Notes: a model not told the origin generated them from the sequence alone. A stretch of DNA of 64,000 nt from Planotetraspora phitsanulokensis (GCF_016863295.1 NZ_BOOP01000006.1:62001-126000), one strand, 5' to 3'. Positions 42,538-52,262 are shown, counted from the first letter of the stretch. Numbers and translations: made by a program.

Positions 42538-45239
42538 ACCACCAGGACGGATTCCGCGGCAGAATCGGCGCGGCGGGATTCATCATCGACACCCCGGTGC
42601 TCGGCGAACCCGAGGCACGCAGACGCGTCATCGCCCACTGACACGACGGAGCGGAACTGCGCGCACTGCCCGACGCGCGCTGGCTGCTCACGCTCGCGAC
42701 CCCCCTCGACGTGCGCGCGGAGCACGCACCGGGACTCCCGCTCCGCGCCGTCGACGGAGGCCTCGTCACACCCGGCGCGTACGGCGCCCGCCCCGGCGAG
42801 ATCACCTGGCTGCACGCGGGGGCGACACGGACCGGCGAGCTGAACAGGCTGCCCGTCCTCCGCCCCGCCGAATGGCTGGACCCGACCGGACTGACGATCA
42901 CCGAGCTCAAGCCCGTCCAGGCCCCCGAGCCGCAGGTCTCCCCGATCGAGCGGTTCGAGGAGATGAAGGCACCGGACCTGCGCGTGGCCGCCCGGATCGG
43001 ACGGCCGTCCGGCCGGACCGCACGAGTGGCGGCCGAACTGCGCGAGGGCGCGCCCACGACAAGCTCACACGGAGGCCTGGCCGGCTGCCTCACCGTCCTC
43101 GTCGTCCTCATCCCGGCCGCCATGGTGGCGGTGGGGACCGTGCTCCTGTTCGGAGCCCTGTTCCACGACACCGGACTCCACCTGAGTCCGATCGGCGTGG
43201 GGGCGATCGCGGTGATCCTCTACCGGCTCGGCAGACGTCGCGGTCACCCCATGCCCGGCCGGACCGGCACGACCGCCGGGCGGCCGGGCCCGCATCGTGC
43301 CGGAGGCCGCCGCCCGCACCTCCTCCAACGGGCTCTCACCTGGCTGACCGTCCGCACGCCCGCCATGCCGGTCGTGCGACGCCGGCACGAGCGATACCTG
43401 CGTCAGCTCACGCGGGCCTTCCAGCAGAGCCGATGGGACGACGCACTGCGCCAGGCGATCGCGTTGAACGGCACCGGTCACCAAGGCCTGATGACCCTTC
43501 GGCTCCCCTCACGCCGGACCTCGCTCCGCCCGACCCCGATCCCCGGTTCCGGATCGGCATCGGTGCCCTACGGCGAGACGGTCTACCAGCACCTTCACGA
43601 TCTGTACCGCTCCGCCGCCCGGAGCCTCGAGGAGGCAGGCCGTGTCGAGGAGGCCGCGTTCACTCTCGCGGACCTTCTCAATGCGCCCGGCGAAGCCGTC
43701 GACCTCCTCGAACGCCACAAGAAGTGGCGGATGGCCGCCGAACTGGCCGAGGGGCGTGCGCTGTCACCGGACCTCACGGTACGGCTGTGGTGGCGCGCCG
43801 GCGACCGGGAGCGGGCCTCCGACATCGCCCGCTCCCGCGGCGCGTTCGCCTCCGGGATCACCCTTCTGGAGCGAGTCGACGCCGCGGCCGCCCAGGATCT
43901 GCGCAGGGCCTGGGTGCTCGACAGGCAGGCGGCCGGAGACCACGTCGGCGCCGTCGAGGCGGCCTGGCCCGACGAGTCCCTGCGGTCGTCGGTCCTCACC
44001 GACATCCAGGCGGGCCTCGCGCTGGGAGGTCCGGACGCGGCGCACCTGTTCGCCCACCTCGTCGCGCAATGGCCGGGCGACGCCGCACGCGGCACGGCGC
44101 AGGCGCTGCTGGACGGAGACGACGCCGACGGCATGGCGGCCAGATCGAGATTCGGGCAGGCTTTCGCGTCCTTGCGGTGCGCCGACGCGGCAGCCGACCG
44201 TGACCTGGCCACCACCACACTGAGGGCCCTCGTCCGGGACGAGGGCTGGTCGCTGGACGGCCGCACTCTCGACCGCCTGACCCAGTCTCTTTCCGACCGG
44301 GCGGATCCCCTTGCCGCGGCGGACCTTCCCCGGCCCAGGCGACGCCGCCCGTCGCGGGGCGGACCGCCGGTCGTCGCCGCGGCCTCCCCGGGGACGGTCA
44401 CCGTCTTCGACGCCGTCGTCCTGGCCGGCGGCGCGGTCCTGGTCGCCTGCGGGGACGTGGGCACACGCCTGCTCACCGTGGACGGCCGGGTCCGCGCGCG
44501 CTGGGACACCCCGGCACATCAACTGGTCGTCGCCGACCACGGCGGCGCCGCCCTTCTCGTCACCCACCGGGAGACGGTCAGCGACGTGCACCGGCTCGAC
44601 CTCGTCACCCGCAGGGTCCGTCACTGGACCACGCTGAGCGGTCTTCGGCTGGTCCTGCCGTCCTATGACGGCGGACTGCTGACGGCCGTGCAGGAGGACG
44701 GCATCGTCGTGCTCGACACCCTCTCCGAGCGTCCCCGGGTGGTCTGGCGGGAGATGAAGGAGGCCGATGCGATCCTGTCCGTCAGTCGCACACCGTCGGC
44801 CCTCACCGCTCTGGGCCTCATCCCTGTGACGGCACCGGGAGCCGATCGGCTGGTGCAGGCATGGACCTGGGACCTGCCCACGTGGACGCTGCGTGGACGG
44901 CCGACCGTGGAATCCGGCATGGCGCAGGGGACGCGGGTGCTCGCCTCAGGCCGTGTGCTGAGCCCCGATCGCCATGACGACCCGGTGATCTCGGCGGACG
45001 GCGACCTCTACGTGACCACCTCGGGCGGGACCGCCGGCGTGCGCGGTCCATCCGGAGAGGTGAAGTTCCAGGTCGCCTTCCCGGACTCCGATGGGCAGGT
45101 CGTCGGGCTGCGGTCGCACGCCGGAATCGCGACGGTCTTCGACCACCGCGGCCGGGTCGTCGGCCTGGACGCCCGTGGGGCCGTGCAGGCCAACCTTCGG
45201 GTCGTGGTCGGTGTGGGTTCGAGGGTTTCGGTGGGTTGA
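42534..45239 (+). pseudogene. bpX6-like beta-propeller partner, interrupted by in-frame TGA
   Basis: The frame opens at ATG 42534 (ATGA overlap), reads MNHQDGFRGRIGAAGFIIDT to ARRRVIAH, meets TGA at 42639-42641 (codon 36) and then stays open in the same frame for 865 codons. The flanks HAVE coding character on both sides (next: HDGAELRALPDARWLLTL), and a TGG Trp is the simplest ancestral codon. After the stop, the first in-frame start is GTG 42711 with no ribosome site. The long part has a hydrophobic segment (GCLTVLVVLIPAAMVAVGTV), a helical repeat region and a C-terminal propeller (GGAVLVACGDVGTRLLTVDG). So the gene is a nonsense mutant, a readthrough gene (TGA-C is leaky) or a sequencing error. 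Confidence 0.7.
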
Positions 45240-45297
45240 GTGGAATTCGTCCACGCCACGGCCTTTACAAAGTAGATTTCTATTACGATCGGACGTG

Positions 45298-46257
45298 ATG
45301 GACACCCCCGCCGTACCGGACCGGAGCCCGGCTCCCCGCCCCGCGCCCGATCCGTACCACGCCTACCTCGACGCGCTCCCCAGCCTCGAGTCCAAGCGCA
45401 CCATGCGCGGGTGCCTCGACCGGCTCGCCCGGCTCATCACGGGAGACCCGGACGCGACGGGGGCAGGCCAGCCGTGGGAGCGGCTGCGCTACGAGCACAC
45501 CGTCCGCCTGCGCACGGTGATGCGCGAGCAGGGCTGGTCCCCCGCGCACGTCAACAAGCATCTGGTGGCCCTGCGCCGCGTGCTCAAGGAGGCCTGGCGG
45601 CTCGGCCTGATGAGCGGCGAGGACTATCAGCGGGCCGCCGACCTGCCCGCCTTCAAGCACACCCGCCTCCCGGCGGGCGCCCACGTGCCGGCCGAGGTTC
45701 TCGTGGCGTGCCTGGAGGCGTGCGACGACGACCACTCCCCCGCGGGCCGCCGGGACGGCGCCATGCTGGCGGTCCTGTACTCAACCGGATGCCGCCGGGC
45801 CGAGCTCGCCGGTCTGCGGCTCGGCGACTTCGACCGGCCGGCCCGCTCGCTCCGCGTCCGCGGAAAGGGCGACAAGGAACGCCTCGTCTACCTGACGCCC
45901 GAGGCGGTGCAACGCCTCGACCTGTGGCTGTCGGACCGCGGGAGGCAGGCCGGGCCGCTCTTCTGCCCCATCAACAAGGCCGGGCGCCTGCGCCTGTCCC
46001 ACATGACGGGCCAGGCCGTCGCCGACATCGTGACGCGCCGCCTCACCTCGGCCGGAGCCTCGAAGAGGACGCCACACGACTTCCGCCGCACGTTCATCGG
46101 CGAACTGCTCGACGCCGGCGTCGACCTCGCGACCGCCCAGGCACTGGTCGGGCACGCCTCCCCCGCCACGACCGCCCGGTACGACCGGCGCCCGGAACGC
46201 CGCCGCAGGGAGGCCGTCGACCGCCTGCGGATCCCCGGAGCCCCGCAGGCGAGCTGA
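45298..46257 (+). CDS. tyrosine recombinase/integrase
   Basis: 319 residues. An N-terminal SAM-like domain (about 20-110) and a complete catalytic set: R166 in STGCRRAEL, K193 in GKGDKER, H260-x-x-R263 in PHDFRRTF, H286 in LVGHASPATT and Y295. Such enzymes cut and join DNA at specific sites. It starts at ATG 45298 (GTG 45295 also possible) 58 bp after the MoxR operon and is preceded by an AT-rich region (TTTACAAAGTAGATTTCTA). No excisionase or phage genes are nearby, so it is an orphan integrase, perhaps a remnant of the element that brought the MoxR genes, or a regulator of their orientation. Confidence 0.9.
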   Translation: MDTPAVPDRSPAPRPAPDPYHAYLDALPSLESKRTMRGCLDRLARLITGDPDATGAGQPWERLRYEHTVRLRTVMREQGWSPAHVNKHLVALRRVLKEAWRLGLMSGEDYQRAADLPAFKHTRLPAGAHVPAEVLVACLEACDDDHSPAGRRDGAMLAVLYSTGCRRAELAGLRLGDFDRPARSLRVRGKGDKERLVYLTPEAVQRLDLWLSDRGRQAGPLFCPINKAGRLRLSHMTGQAVADIVTRRLTSAGASKRTPHDFRRTFIGELLDAGVDLATAQALVGHASPATTARYDRRPERRRREAVDRLRIPGAPQAS

Positions 46258-46387
46258 CGGCCCGCTCGGGCGGTCTCGCCGTCCGCGTCACCGGACGAGG
46301 ACGGCCGACCCTCACGCTCGAGGAGCAGATCGAGCGGACCCGGGGCCAGCCTGATCTCGTTCGTGGACAGGATCCTCGCGTGAACGA

Positions 46388-46918
46388 TCAGCCGGCCGTG
46401 CGCCCGATCCGGTAGAGCACGTGGCGCCGCAGAGGGCTGTCCTCGGCGAGCGCCGGATGGTCGAAATCCCCGGCAGGATCATGCGACATGCCGATCCGGC
46501 GCATCACGGCCTGCGACCTGACGTTCCCGACGGCAGTGAACGAGACGACCTCCGCCAGGCCCAACCGGCCGAACGCGTCCTCGAGTACGGCCATCGCGGC
46601 CTCGGTGGCGTAGCCGTACCCCCAGGCGTGCCTGGCCAGCCGCCAGCCGATCTCGACGCACGGGGTGAAGGCGGCCGTGAACCGCGGGACCGAAAGGCCG
46701 GTGAATCCGAGGAAGGTCCCATCTGCCTCGACGGCCCAGAGCCCGAATCCGCGATCCTCGAAGCCGGCCTCGATCCGCCGGACCATCGCGTCGCTCTGCT
46801 CCCGGGAGAGGGCGGAGGGGAAGTGCTCCATGACCACGGGGTCGGCGTTCAGGGCCGCGAAGGGCTCCAGGTCGCCCTCCCGCCATCTCCGCAGCGTCAA
46901 CCGTTCGGTCTCGAGCAT
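46388..46918 (-). CDS. RimJ/RimL-type GNAT acetyltransferase
   Basis: 176 residues starting MLETERLTLRRWREGDLEPFAALNADP, the RimJ/RimL opening, with the acetyl-CoA region WRLARHAWGYGYATEAAMAVLEDAF and NVRSQAVMRRIGM. It would acetylate protein N-termini or small amines. GGGAGG lies just upstream of the ATG. Confidence 0.88.
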   Translation of the reverse strand: MLETERLTLRRWREGDLEPFAALNADPVVMEHFPSALSREQSDAMVRRIEAGFEDRGFGLWAVEADGTFLGFTGLSVPRFTAAFTPCVEIGWRLARHAWGYGYATEAAMAVLEDAFGRLGLAEVVSFTAVGNVRSQAVMRRIGMSHDPAGDFDHPALAEDSPLRRHVLYRIGRTAG

Positions 46919-47064
46919 GTTTCCTCCCGCCTCACGACCGGGCCTGACCGGCCGAGGTTAGCGCTCGCCTCGCCGACTCGGAAAAAGATTGATCTCAAAT
47001 CGGTCTATAACGGACATTAGGCGCCGCCGCCGGAATAGGGACCCCTGAGAGTCCGTTAAGCTCG

Positions 47065-47221
47065 GTGTTGGCCGATGTGGTTTGTGTCCCCCGGGCCGCA
47101 ATTACCGCCTTCACGGAATACCGTTCGGCTGGAGCCGTGTTGTGCATCTCGCCGAGGAGGCGACCGCCACATCGGCCCTCGGCGTGAACGCCCCGCGAGG
47201 CATCGGCCTCGCGGGGCGTTC
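47065..47221 (+). ncRNA. candidate structured RNA with intrinsic terminator
   Basis: GGCCGATGTGG (47070-47080) pairs perfectly with CCACATCGGCC (47167-47177), closing an ~86-base domain that itself contains short hairpins (ACGGAATACCGT; CGGCTGGAGCCG; TCGCC-GAGGAGGCGA). A 15-bp terminator stem follows 8 bases later. No open frame in it looks coding. It lies in the 457-bp gap before the acyltransferase gene. It could be an independent small RNA or a cis-acting leader that terminates early. It does not match any RNA family consensus I can recall. Confidence 0.45.
47186..47221 (+). terminator. 15-bp perfect hairpin terminator
   Basis: GAACGCCCCGCGAGG and its exact complement around a CATCGG loop, followed by GTCTGTCC. 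One of the strongest stems in the window, and it lies upstream of, not behind, a gene, which is why an RNA is suspected. Confidence 0.75.
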
Positions 47222-47376
47222 GTCTGTCCGGGGACATACGAGGGGTGCTCCAAGCGGGCGGCCTCCGATTTGGCGGAGCCGTACAAAATACGTGAACGGG
47301 AGTTGCCCGAGCCACACACTCCCCGGGGCGTCGGCCCGGCCTAGGGTTGACCGCATCGTCCGTCGGAGGAGAGCCC

Positions 47377-48027
47377 GTGCTTTACCGCAGCGCCAAGATG
47401 GTCACCGCTCCGCTGGTCCGCCTGTTGTGGTGGCCGAAGGTCGAAGGCCGGCAGCACGTTCCCGCGCACGGTCCGGCGATCCTGGCCTCCAACCACCTCT
47501 CGGTGCTCGACTCCTTCTTCCTGCCCGCGCTGCTGCGACGCCCGATGCGGTTCGTCGCCAAGAACGAGTACTTCACCGGCAACCGCCTGACCGCCACGTG
47601 GATGGGGGCCATGGGGACGATGCCGATCGACAGGGAGAACGCGTCCGCCGCTCAGGCCATGCTCGACTCCGCGGTGGAGGTGCTCCAGGCGGGTGAGATG
47701 TTCGGGATCTATCCCGAGGGCACCCGGTCCCCCGACGGGCGCCTCTACCGGGGCAAGATCGGTGTGGCGTGGCTCACTCTCACGACGGGCGCCCCGGTGA
47801 TCCCCGTGGCGATGCTGGGGACCGAGAAGGTGCTGCCGCCCGGCACCTCGGTTCCGCGCCTGCGCCGGTTCGGCATCCGCCTGGGCGCCCCCATGACCTT
47901 CACCGGAGACGCCGCCAGCGCCCGCGACCGCCGGGCGGTGACCGACGAGGTGATGGCGGCCATCCAGAAGCTCTCCGGCCAGGAATACGTGCCGAAGTAC
48001 GGCACCAGCGTGAAGAACGCCGCCTGA
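47377..48027 (+). CDS. 1-acyl-sn-glycerol-3-phosphate acyltransferase-like protein
   Basis: 216 residues from GTG 47377 (GGAGGAGAG upstream). Acyltransferase motifs in order: NHLSVLDS (the NHxxxxD equivalent of block I), block II FVAKNEYF, block III IYPEGTRSPDG (EGTR) and block IV VIPVAMLGTEK. It adds an acyl chain in phospholipid synthesis at the inner membrane face. It lies 155 bp behind the RNA-like element, which could attenuate it, and upstream of a penicillin-binding protein gene by 96 bp. Confidence 0.9.
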   Translation: MLYRSAKMVTAPLVRLLWWPKVEGRQHVPAHGPAILASNHLSVLDSFFLPALLRRPMRFVAKNEYFTGNRLTATWMGAMGTMPIDRENASAAQAMLDSAVEVLQAGEMFGIYPEGTRSPDGRLYRGKIGVAWLTLTTGAPVIPVAMLGTEKVLPPGTSVPRLRRFGIRLGAPMTFTGDAASARDRRAVTDEVMAAIQKLSGQEYVPKYGTSVKNAA

Positions 48028-48123
48028 CTGGGGCGTCGGTAACGATTTGTCCACGCTAGGCTCTCCGTCGTCCCGCAATCTCGGCGACCAGTCGTTCTGA
48101 GGTTGCCGTGCCGGCTCAAGGAC

Positions 48124-49758
48124 ATGGGGGTGCACATGCCGCGAGGACGAACCATCGCCATCACATCTGTCGTCGGCGTGCTCGTGGTGGCGGGGGCCGC
48201 CGGAGGCGCCTACTACGTGCTCCACACGCGCGGCACCCCCCAGGAGACGGCGCAGCGGTTCACCGCCGCGTGGACACGCGGCGACCTCGCGGGCATGAAA
48301 ACCGATCTCACGGCAGCCGCCCCGGCGTTCGACGCCGCGTACGCCGAGCTCACCAAGAACCTGGGCGCGACCAAGGTGGCGGTCAGCGACCTCAGCGTGA
48401 GCAAGCCGGTGAACGACCACGCCACGGCCACCTACACCGTCACCGCCACGCTCAATAACATCGGCGACTGGTCCTACAAGGGCACGCTCGATCTCGCGGT
48501 CAAGGATCACTACTGGAAGGTGGACTGGTCGCCGAAGGCCGTCCACCCCGACCTCGACGGCTCCAACCACCTGGCGATCAAAACGTCGTGGCCGGACCGC
48601 GCGGTGATCCTGGCCTCGAACGGCGAGCGCATCGACACCGGGGAAGTCGGCGGCTCGGTCCAGCAACTCGTGGGATACCTCGACAAGGCCACCGCGAAGG
48701 ACGTCAAGAAGCTCGGCGCCGCCTATCACGTGGGGAACGCCATCGGGCGGGGCGGCCTCCAGGAGACCTTCCAGAAGCAGTTGGCCGGAACGCCCACCAC
48801 CGAGATCCAGGTGACCGGACCGGAGAAGAAGACTCTTCACTCGATCAAGGGCAAGTCCGGCAAGGACGTCACCACGAGCCTCGACCTGCGCGTGCAGAAC
48901 GCCGCGGCCGACGCCGTGCGGGACAACAAGAAGCCCACGTCGCTCGTGGCGATCCGCCCGTCGACCGGCGAGATCGTGGCCGTCGCGAACAGCGTGGGCG
49001 GCTTCAACCGGGCACTGGGCGGCACCTATCCGCCCGGCTCCACGTTCAAGACGGTCACCGCGGCCGGGCTGCTCGCGGAAGGGCTGACGCCCTCGTCCAA
49101 GGTCACCTGCCCGGAGAAGTCGAAGATCGGCGGGCTGGACATTCGCAACTCCGACCACGAGGCCTTCGGCTCGTTGTCGTTCCTCGACTCCTACGCCCAC
49201 TCGTGCAACACGACCTTCGCCCCGCTGGCCGCCTCGAAGCTGGGAGCGCAGAAGCTCTACGACATCGCGTCCCAGCTCGGGTTCAACCAGACGCTCAACA
49301 TCGGCGTGCCGGCGACGAAGGCCAGCATGCCCAAGGCCACCAGCGACGCAGAGCTGGCCTCCGAGGCCTTCGGGCAGGCCAGGATCACCTCCAGCCCGCT
49401 GGTCATGGCCACGGTCGCCGCGGCCGCGGCCGACGGCAGTTGGCGGCCGCCCACCCTGGTCCCCGCGCTCAAGCAGAAGGTCGGCGTCAAGCCGCTGCCC
49501 AGCGGGGTCGCCGCCCCGCTCCAGCAGATGATGCGGGCCGTCGTCACCAAGGGCACGGCGCACGCGGCGGGGCTGCCGGCCGGCACTGCGGGCAAGACCG
49601 GGACGGCCGAGTTCGGCCCGGCCGGCAAGATCCAGACGCACGCCTGGTTCATCGGCTTCCGGGGCGACCTCGCCTTCGCCGTGGTCGTCGAGGCCGGCGG
49701 CATGGGCGGGGACGTGGCGGCCCCAATCGTCGCCGACTTCCTCAAGTCCCTGAGCTGA
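48124..49758 (+). CDS. penicillin-binding protein (transpeptidase with NTF2/MecA_N domain)
   Basis: 544 residues. One N-terminal membrane anchor (IAITSVVGVLVVAGAAGGAYYVL), an NTF2-like MecA_N domain (~37-140), a dimerisation segment, then the transpeptidase with STFK (306-309), SCN (360-362) and KTG (491-493 in KTGTAEF). The motifs are intact, so it should acylate beta-lactams and crosslink peptidoglycan outside the membrane. The MecA_N domain occurs in low-affinity PBPs, so beta-lactam tolerance is possible. Start at 48124 (AAGGAC upstream); 48136 is an alternative. Confidence 0.92.
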   Translation: MGVHMPRGRTIAITSVVGVLVVAGAAGGAYYVLHTRGTPQETAQRFTAAWTRGDLAGMKTDLTAAAPAFDAAYAELTKNLGATKVAVSDLSVSKPVNDHATATYTVTATLNNIGDWSYKGTLDLAVKDHYWKVDWSPKAVHPDLDGSNHLAIKTSWPDRAVILASNGERIDTGEVGGSVQQLVGYLDKATAKDVKKLGAAYHVGNAIGRGGLQETFQKQLAGTPTTEIQVTGPEKKTLHSIKGKSGKDVTTSLDLRVQNAAADAVRDNKKPTSLVAIRPSTGEIVAVANSVGGFNRALGGTYPPGSTFKTVTAAGLLAEGLTPSSKVTCPEKSKIGGLDIRNSDHEAFGSLSFLDSYAHSCNTTFAPLAASKLGAQKLYDIASQLGFNQTLNIGVPATKASMPKATSDAELASEAFGQARITSSPLVMATVAAAAADGSWRPPTLVPALKQKVGVKPLPSGVAAPLQQMMRAVVTKGTAHAAGLPAGTAGKTGTAEFGPAGKIQTHAWFIGFRGDLAFAVVVEAGGMGGDVAAPIVADFLKSLS

Positions 49759-49848
49759 GCGAGGAGGGCCCGGCGCACTCGAGTCCCCGGGTTGCGCGAG
49801 GGCCCGGACGCTCTCGGGTCTCCGTCCTGGCCGAGGCCCGGCCGGACG

Positions 49849-50709
49849 CTAGCCCTCCGAGTTCGCCTGCCTGGACCACTCGATGTGCCGGGGCCCGCCG
49901 GTGAGGCCGGACAGCAGGGCCAGCCCCTGCTCGGAGATGCTGCCGGGCTCGGCATGGTGAACGACCAGGACCTGGCCGTCCGTGCCGACGACGGCCAGCT
50001 TCTCGTAGCGCAGCTCGAGCGGTCCGACCTGGGGGTGGTCGAGGTGGAAGCTCCCGCTGCACTTCGCCTTGCCGTCCCGGCGGGCCCACAGCCTGCGAAA
50101 CCGCTCGCTGCACACCGACAGCTCCCCCACCAGCTCCGCCACGCGCGGGTCGTGCGTCTCGTCGCCCGCGAGCGCGCGCAGACCCGCCACGGTGCTCGCG
50201 GTGATCTTCTCCCAGTCGCGGTAGAGGTCGCGCACGGCGGGGTCGAGGAACGCGGCCCGCAGCTGGTTCACCCCCCGGGCGTAGATGGGGGACAGCGCCG
50301 TCGCCAGGGGGTTGGCGAGCAGGACGTCCAGATGGCGGCTCTGGACGTAGGCGGGGGTGCCCGCCCACGACATCACGAGTTGCTGGATGCCCGCGGGCAC
50401 CCGCTCGGGCTTGCGACGTGCCCGCCGCCGCACCGCGGGCCGTGCGAGGCGGTAGAGGTGGGCGGTGGCGTCCTCGTCGAGCCGCAGCGCCTGGGCCAGC
50501 GCCTCGAGCACCTGCTCGGACGGGTGCTGGTCGCGGCCCTGCTCCAGCCGCACGCAGTAGTCGATGCTGATGCCCGCCAGCATGGCGAGCTCCTCGCGGC
50601 GCAGGCCGGGCACCCGGCGGCGTCCCATGGCAGGCAGGCCGACGTCCTGCGGGCGCACCAGCTCTCGCCGCGCCCGCAGGAATTCTCCCAGCGACTTGCC
50701 TTCGTCCAT
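49849..50709 (-). CDS. XRE-family HTH regulator with MmyB ligand domain
   Basis: 286 residues. N-terminal helix-turn-helix (GEFLRARRELVRPQ, RRVPGLRREELAMLAGISIDYCVRLEQGRDQHPSEQVLEALAQAL) and a C-terminal MmyB-like PAS-type domain with SRHLDVLLANPLATAL. MmyB regulators of actinomycetes usually control an adjacent reductase and may bind a fatty acid. No such partner is adjacent here, only DUF3040. Confidence 0.9.
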   Translation of the reverse strand: MDEGKSLGEFLRARRELVRPQDVGLPAMGRRRVPGLRREELAMLAGISIDYCVRLEQGRDQHPSEQVLEALAQALRLDEDATAHLYRLARPAVRRRARRKPERVPAGIQQLVMSWAGTPAYVQSRHLDVLLANPLATALSPIYARGVNQLRAAFLDPAVRDLYRDWEKITASTVAGLRALAGDETHDPRVAELVGELSVCSERFRRLWARRDGKAKCSGSFHLDHPQVGPLELRYEKLAVVGTDGQVLVVHHAEPGSISEQGLALLSGLTGGPRHIEWSRQANSEG

Positions 50710-50818
50710 GCCTTCCACGTTATGTGCGCAGAGGCGAATGATCCTGTCCCTGCTACTCCCAGGAACACGGGATCCCTGCCCATGAGGGCAAGGCTGCACC
50801 GGCCGGGCGCACCGCGGC

Positions 50819-51085
50819 TCACATGGGGAACGCGGCCGCGTCGTTCCGCAGCGCCATGATCAATAATGTCGCGATCAGCGTCGCGATCAGGAGCCAGCTC
50901 ACGATGATGATCACCGTGGACCGCTGCGGCCGGCGCACTCGGGGAGGTTTCCCGTGCCGTCCCTGGGCGCGCCGCTCCACGCGCTCGTTGAACGACTCGA
51001 GCCGGGCCGCGAGGCGGGGATCCTCGTCGGTGAGATGCTGCTCGATGATCGCCAGCATCCGCGCGTCGTCCTGCGACCAGGCCAT
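50819..51085 (-). CDS. DUF3040 small membrane protein
   Basis: 88 residues. It begins MAWSQDDARMLAIIEQHLTDEDPRLAARLESF, the DUF3040 opening, followed by a basic stretch and one C-terminal membrane helix (VIIIVSWLLIATLIATLLIMAL). It is found almost only in actinobacteria; function unknown. GGGGAGGTG precedes the ATG. Confidence 0.88.
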   Translation of the reverse strand: MAWSQDDARMLAIIEQHLTDEDPRLAARLESFNERVERRAQGRHGKPPRVRRPQRSTVIIIVSWLLIATLIATLLIMALRNDAAAFPM

Positions 51086-51221
51086 GGCGCACCTCCCCGG
51101 AACGCAAGGTGTGTGCGGACGTTCTGCCCAACGATGAAGATCGTTAGCCGCTTTACAGGGACCGTATTTACCCGTCCATTGGGAGTTGCGATCATCATCG
51201 AACCTTTGTTCCAATCAAGGA

Positions 51222-52262
51222 ATGCGCTGGGACAATCTGCGTCTGACCGATCACGATGCGGGCACGGCGGCCACCCCGCTGTTCGCGCGGAACGCCGTCG
51301 CGAGGACATTCGACACGCCCGATTTCCGGGGCATCACGTTCTACGAGGTCCGCGCCCGGTCGATCATCAACCGCGTCCCGGGAGCGAGCCGGGTGCCCTT
51401 CGAGTGGACGATCAACCCCTATCGGGGCTGCAGCCACGCGTGCACCTACTGCTTCGCCAGGAAGACCCACGAGTACCTGGACCTCGGATCGGGTGAGGAC
51501 TTCGACTCGAAGATCATCGTCAAGGTCAACGCCCCCGACCTGGTCCGCAAGGAGCTCGCCGCCCCGAAGTGGGGCGGCCACCACATCGCGATGGGCACCA
51601 ACGTCGACTGCTACCAGCGGGCCGAGGGCCGATACCGGCTGATGCCGGGCATCCTGGCGGCCCTCAGGGACGCCGCCAACCCGTTCTCCATCCTCACCAA
51701 GGGGTCGCTCATCCTCCGCGACCTGGACCTCCTCGTCGAGGCCGCCGAGGTGACCGACGTCAGCACGGCCGTCTCCGTCGGCTTCGTGGACGACGCCATG
51801 TGGCGGGCGGTCGAGCCGGGCACGCCCCATCCGCGCAAGCGGCTGGAGGTCTGCGCCACCCTCAACGACCACGGCATCCGCTGCGGCGTCCTGATGGCCC
51901 CGATCCTCCCGTACCTCACCGACTCACCCGCGATGCTCGAGGAGACCGTCAGGCGCATCGCGGACAGCGGTGCGACACACGTCGCCCCCATCACCCTCCA
52001 CCTGCGCCCCGGCGCGCGCGAGTGGTTCATGGCCTGGCTGTCCCGCGAGCATCCCCGCCTCGTCCCCCGCTACCTGGAGTTGTACGGCAGAGGCGCATAC
52101 GCCCCCAAGGCGTACCAGGAGCGGATCCGCCGAGAGGTGGAGGCACTCGCCCGGCAGTACGGCATCGGCGGGACGAACGCCCGCGAAGCCCGGCGGATCA
52201 CCCCGCGACCCCGGCCCTCCGCGCCGGCGGCGCCAGCGCCCGAGCAACTCACGCTCATCTGA
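51222..52262 (+). CDS. Rv2578c-family radical SAM protein
   Basis: 346 residues. The Fe-S motif is CX3CX2C at C70, C74, C77 (YRGCSHACTYCFAR), with the preceding FEWTINPYRG of this family. AMGTNVDCYQRAEGRYRLM and SILTKGSLILRDLDLL follow, which resemble spore-photoproduct-lyase-related proteins. Members generate a deoxyadenosyl radical from SAM; the substrate is unknown, with DNA repair proposed. The Shine-Dalgarno AAGGA abuts the ATG at 51222, so leaderless translation is possible. It is divergent from DUF3040. Confidence 0.88.
   Translation: MRWDNLRLTDHDAGTAATPLFARNAVARTFDTPDFRGITFYEVRARSIINRVPGASRVPFEWTINPYRGCSHACTYCFARKTHEYLDLGSGEDFDSKIIVKVNAPDLVRKELAAPKWGGHHIAMGTNVDCYQRAEGRYRLMPGILAALRDAANPFSILTKGSLILRDLDLLVEAAEVTDVSTAVSVGFVDDAMWRAVEPGTPHPRKRLEVCATLNDHGIRCGVLMAPILPYLTDSPAMLEETVRRIADSGATHVAPITLHLRPGAREWFMAWLSREHPRLVPRYLELYGRGAYAPKAYQERIRREVEALARQYGIGGTNAREARRITPRPRPSAPAAPAPEQLTLI

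Noticed and set aside
42639-42641. TGA as a selenocysteine codon
   Set aside because: No SECIS-like hairpin was seen just downstream, the expected residue from flanking context is Trp, and no selenocysteine genes are in the window. Simple mutation or readthrough is preferred.
45298-46257. Prophage or integrative element around the integrase
   Set aside because: No excisionase, replication, capsid or tail genes and no tRNA target were found nearby; only an orphan integrase can be supported.
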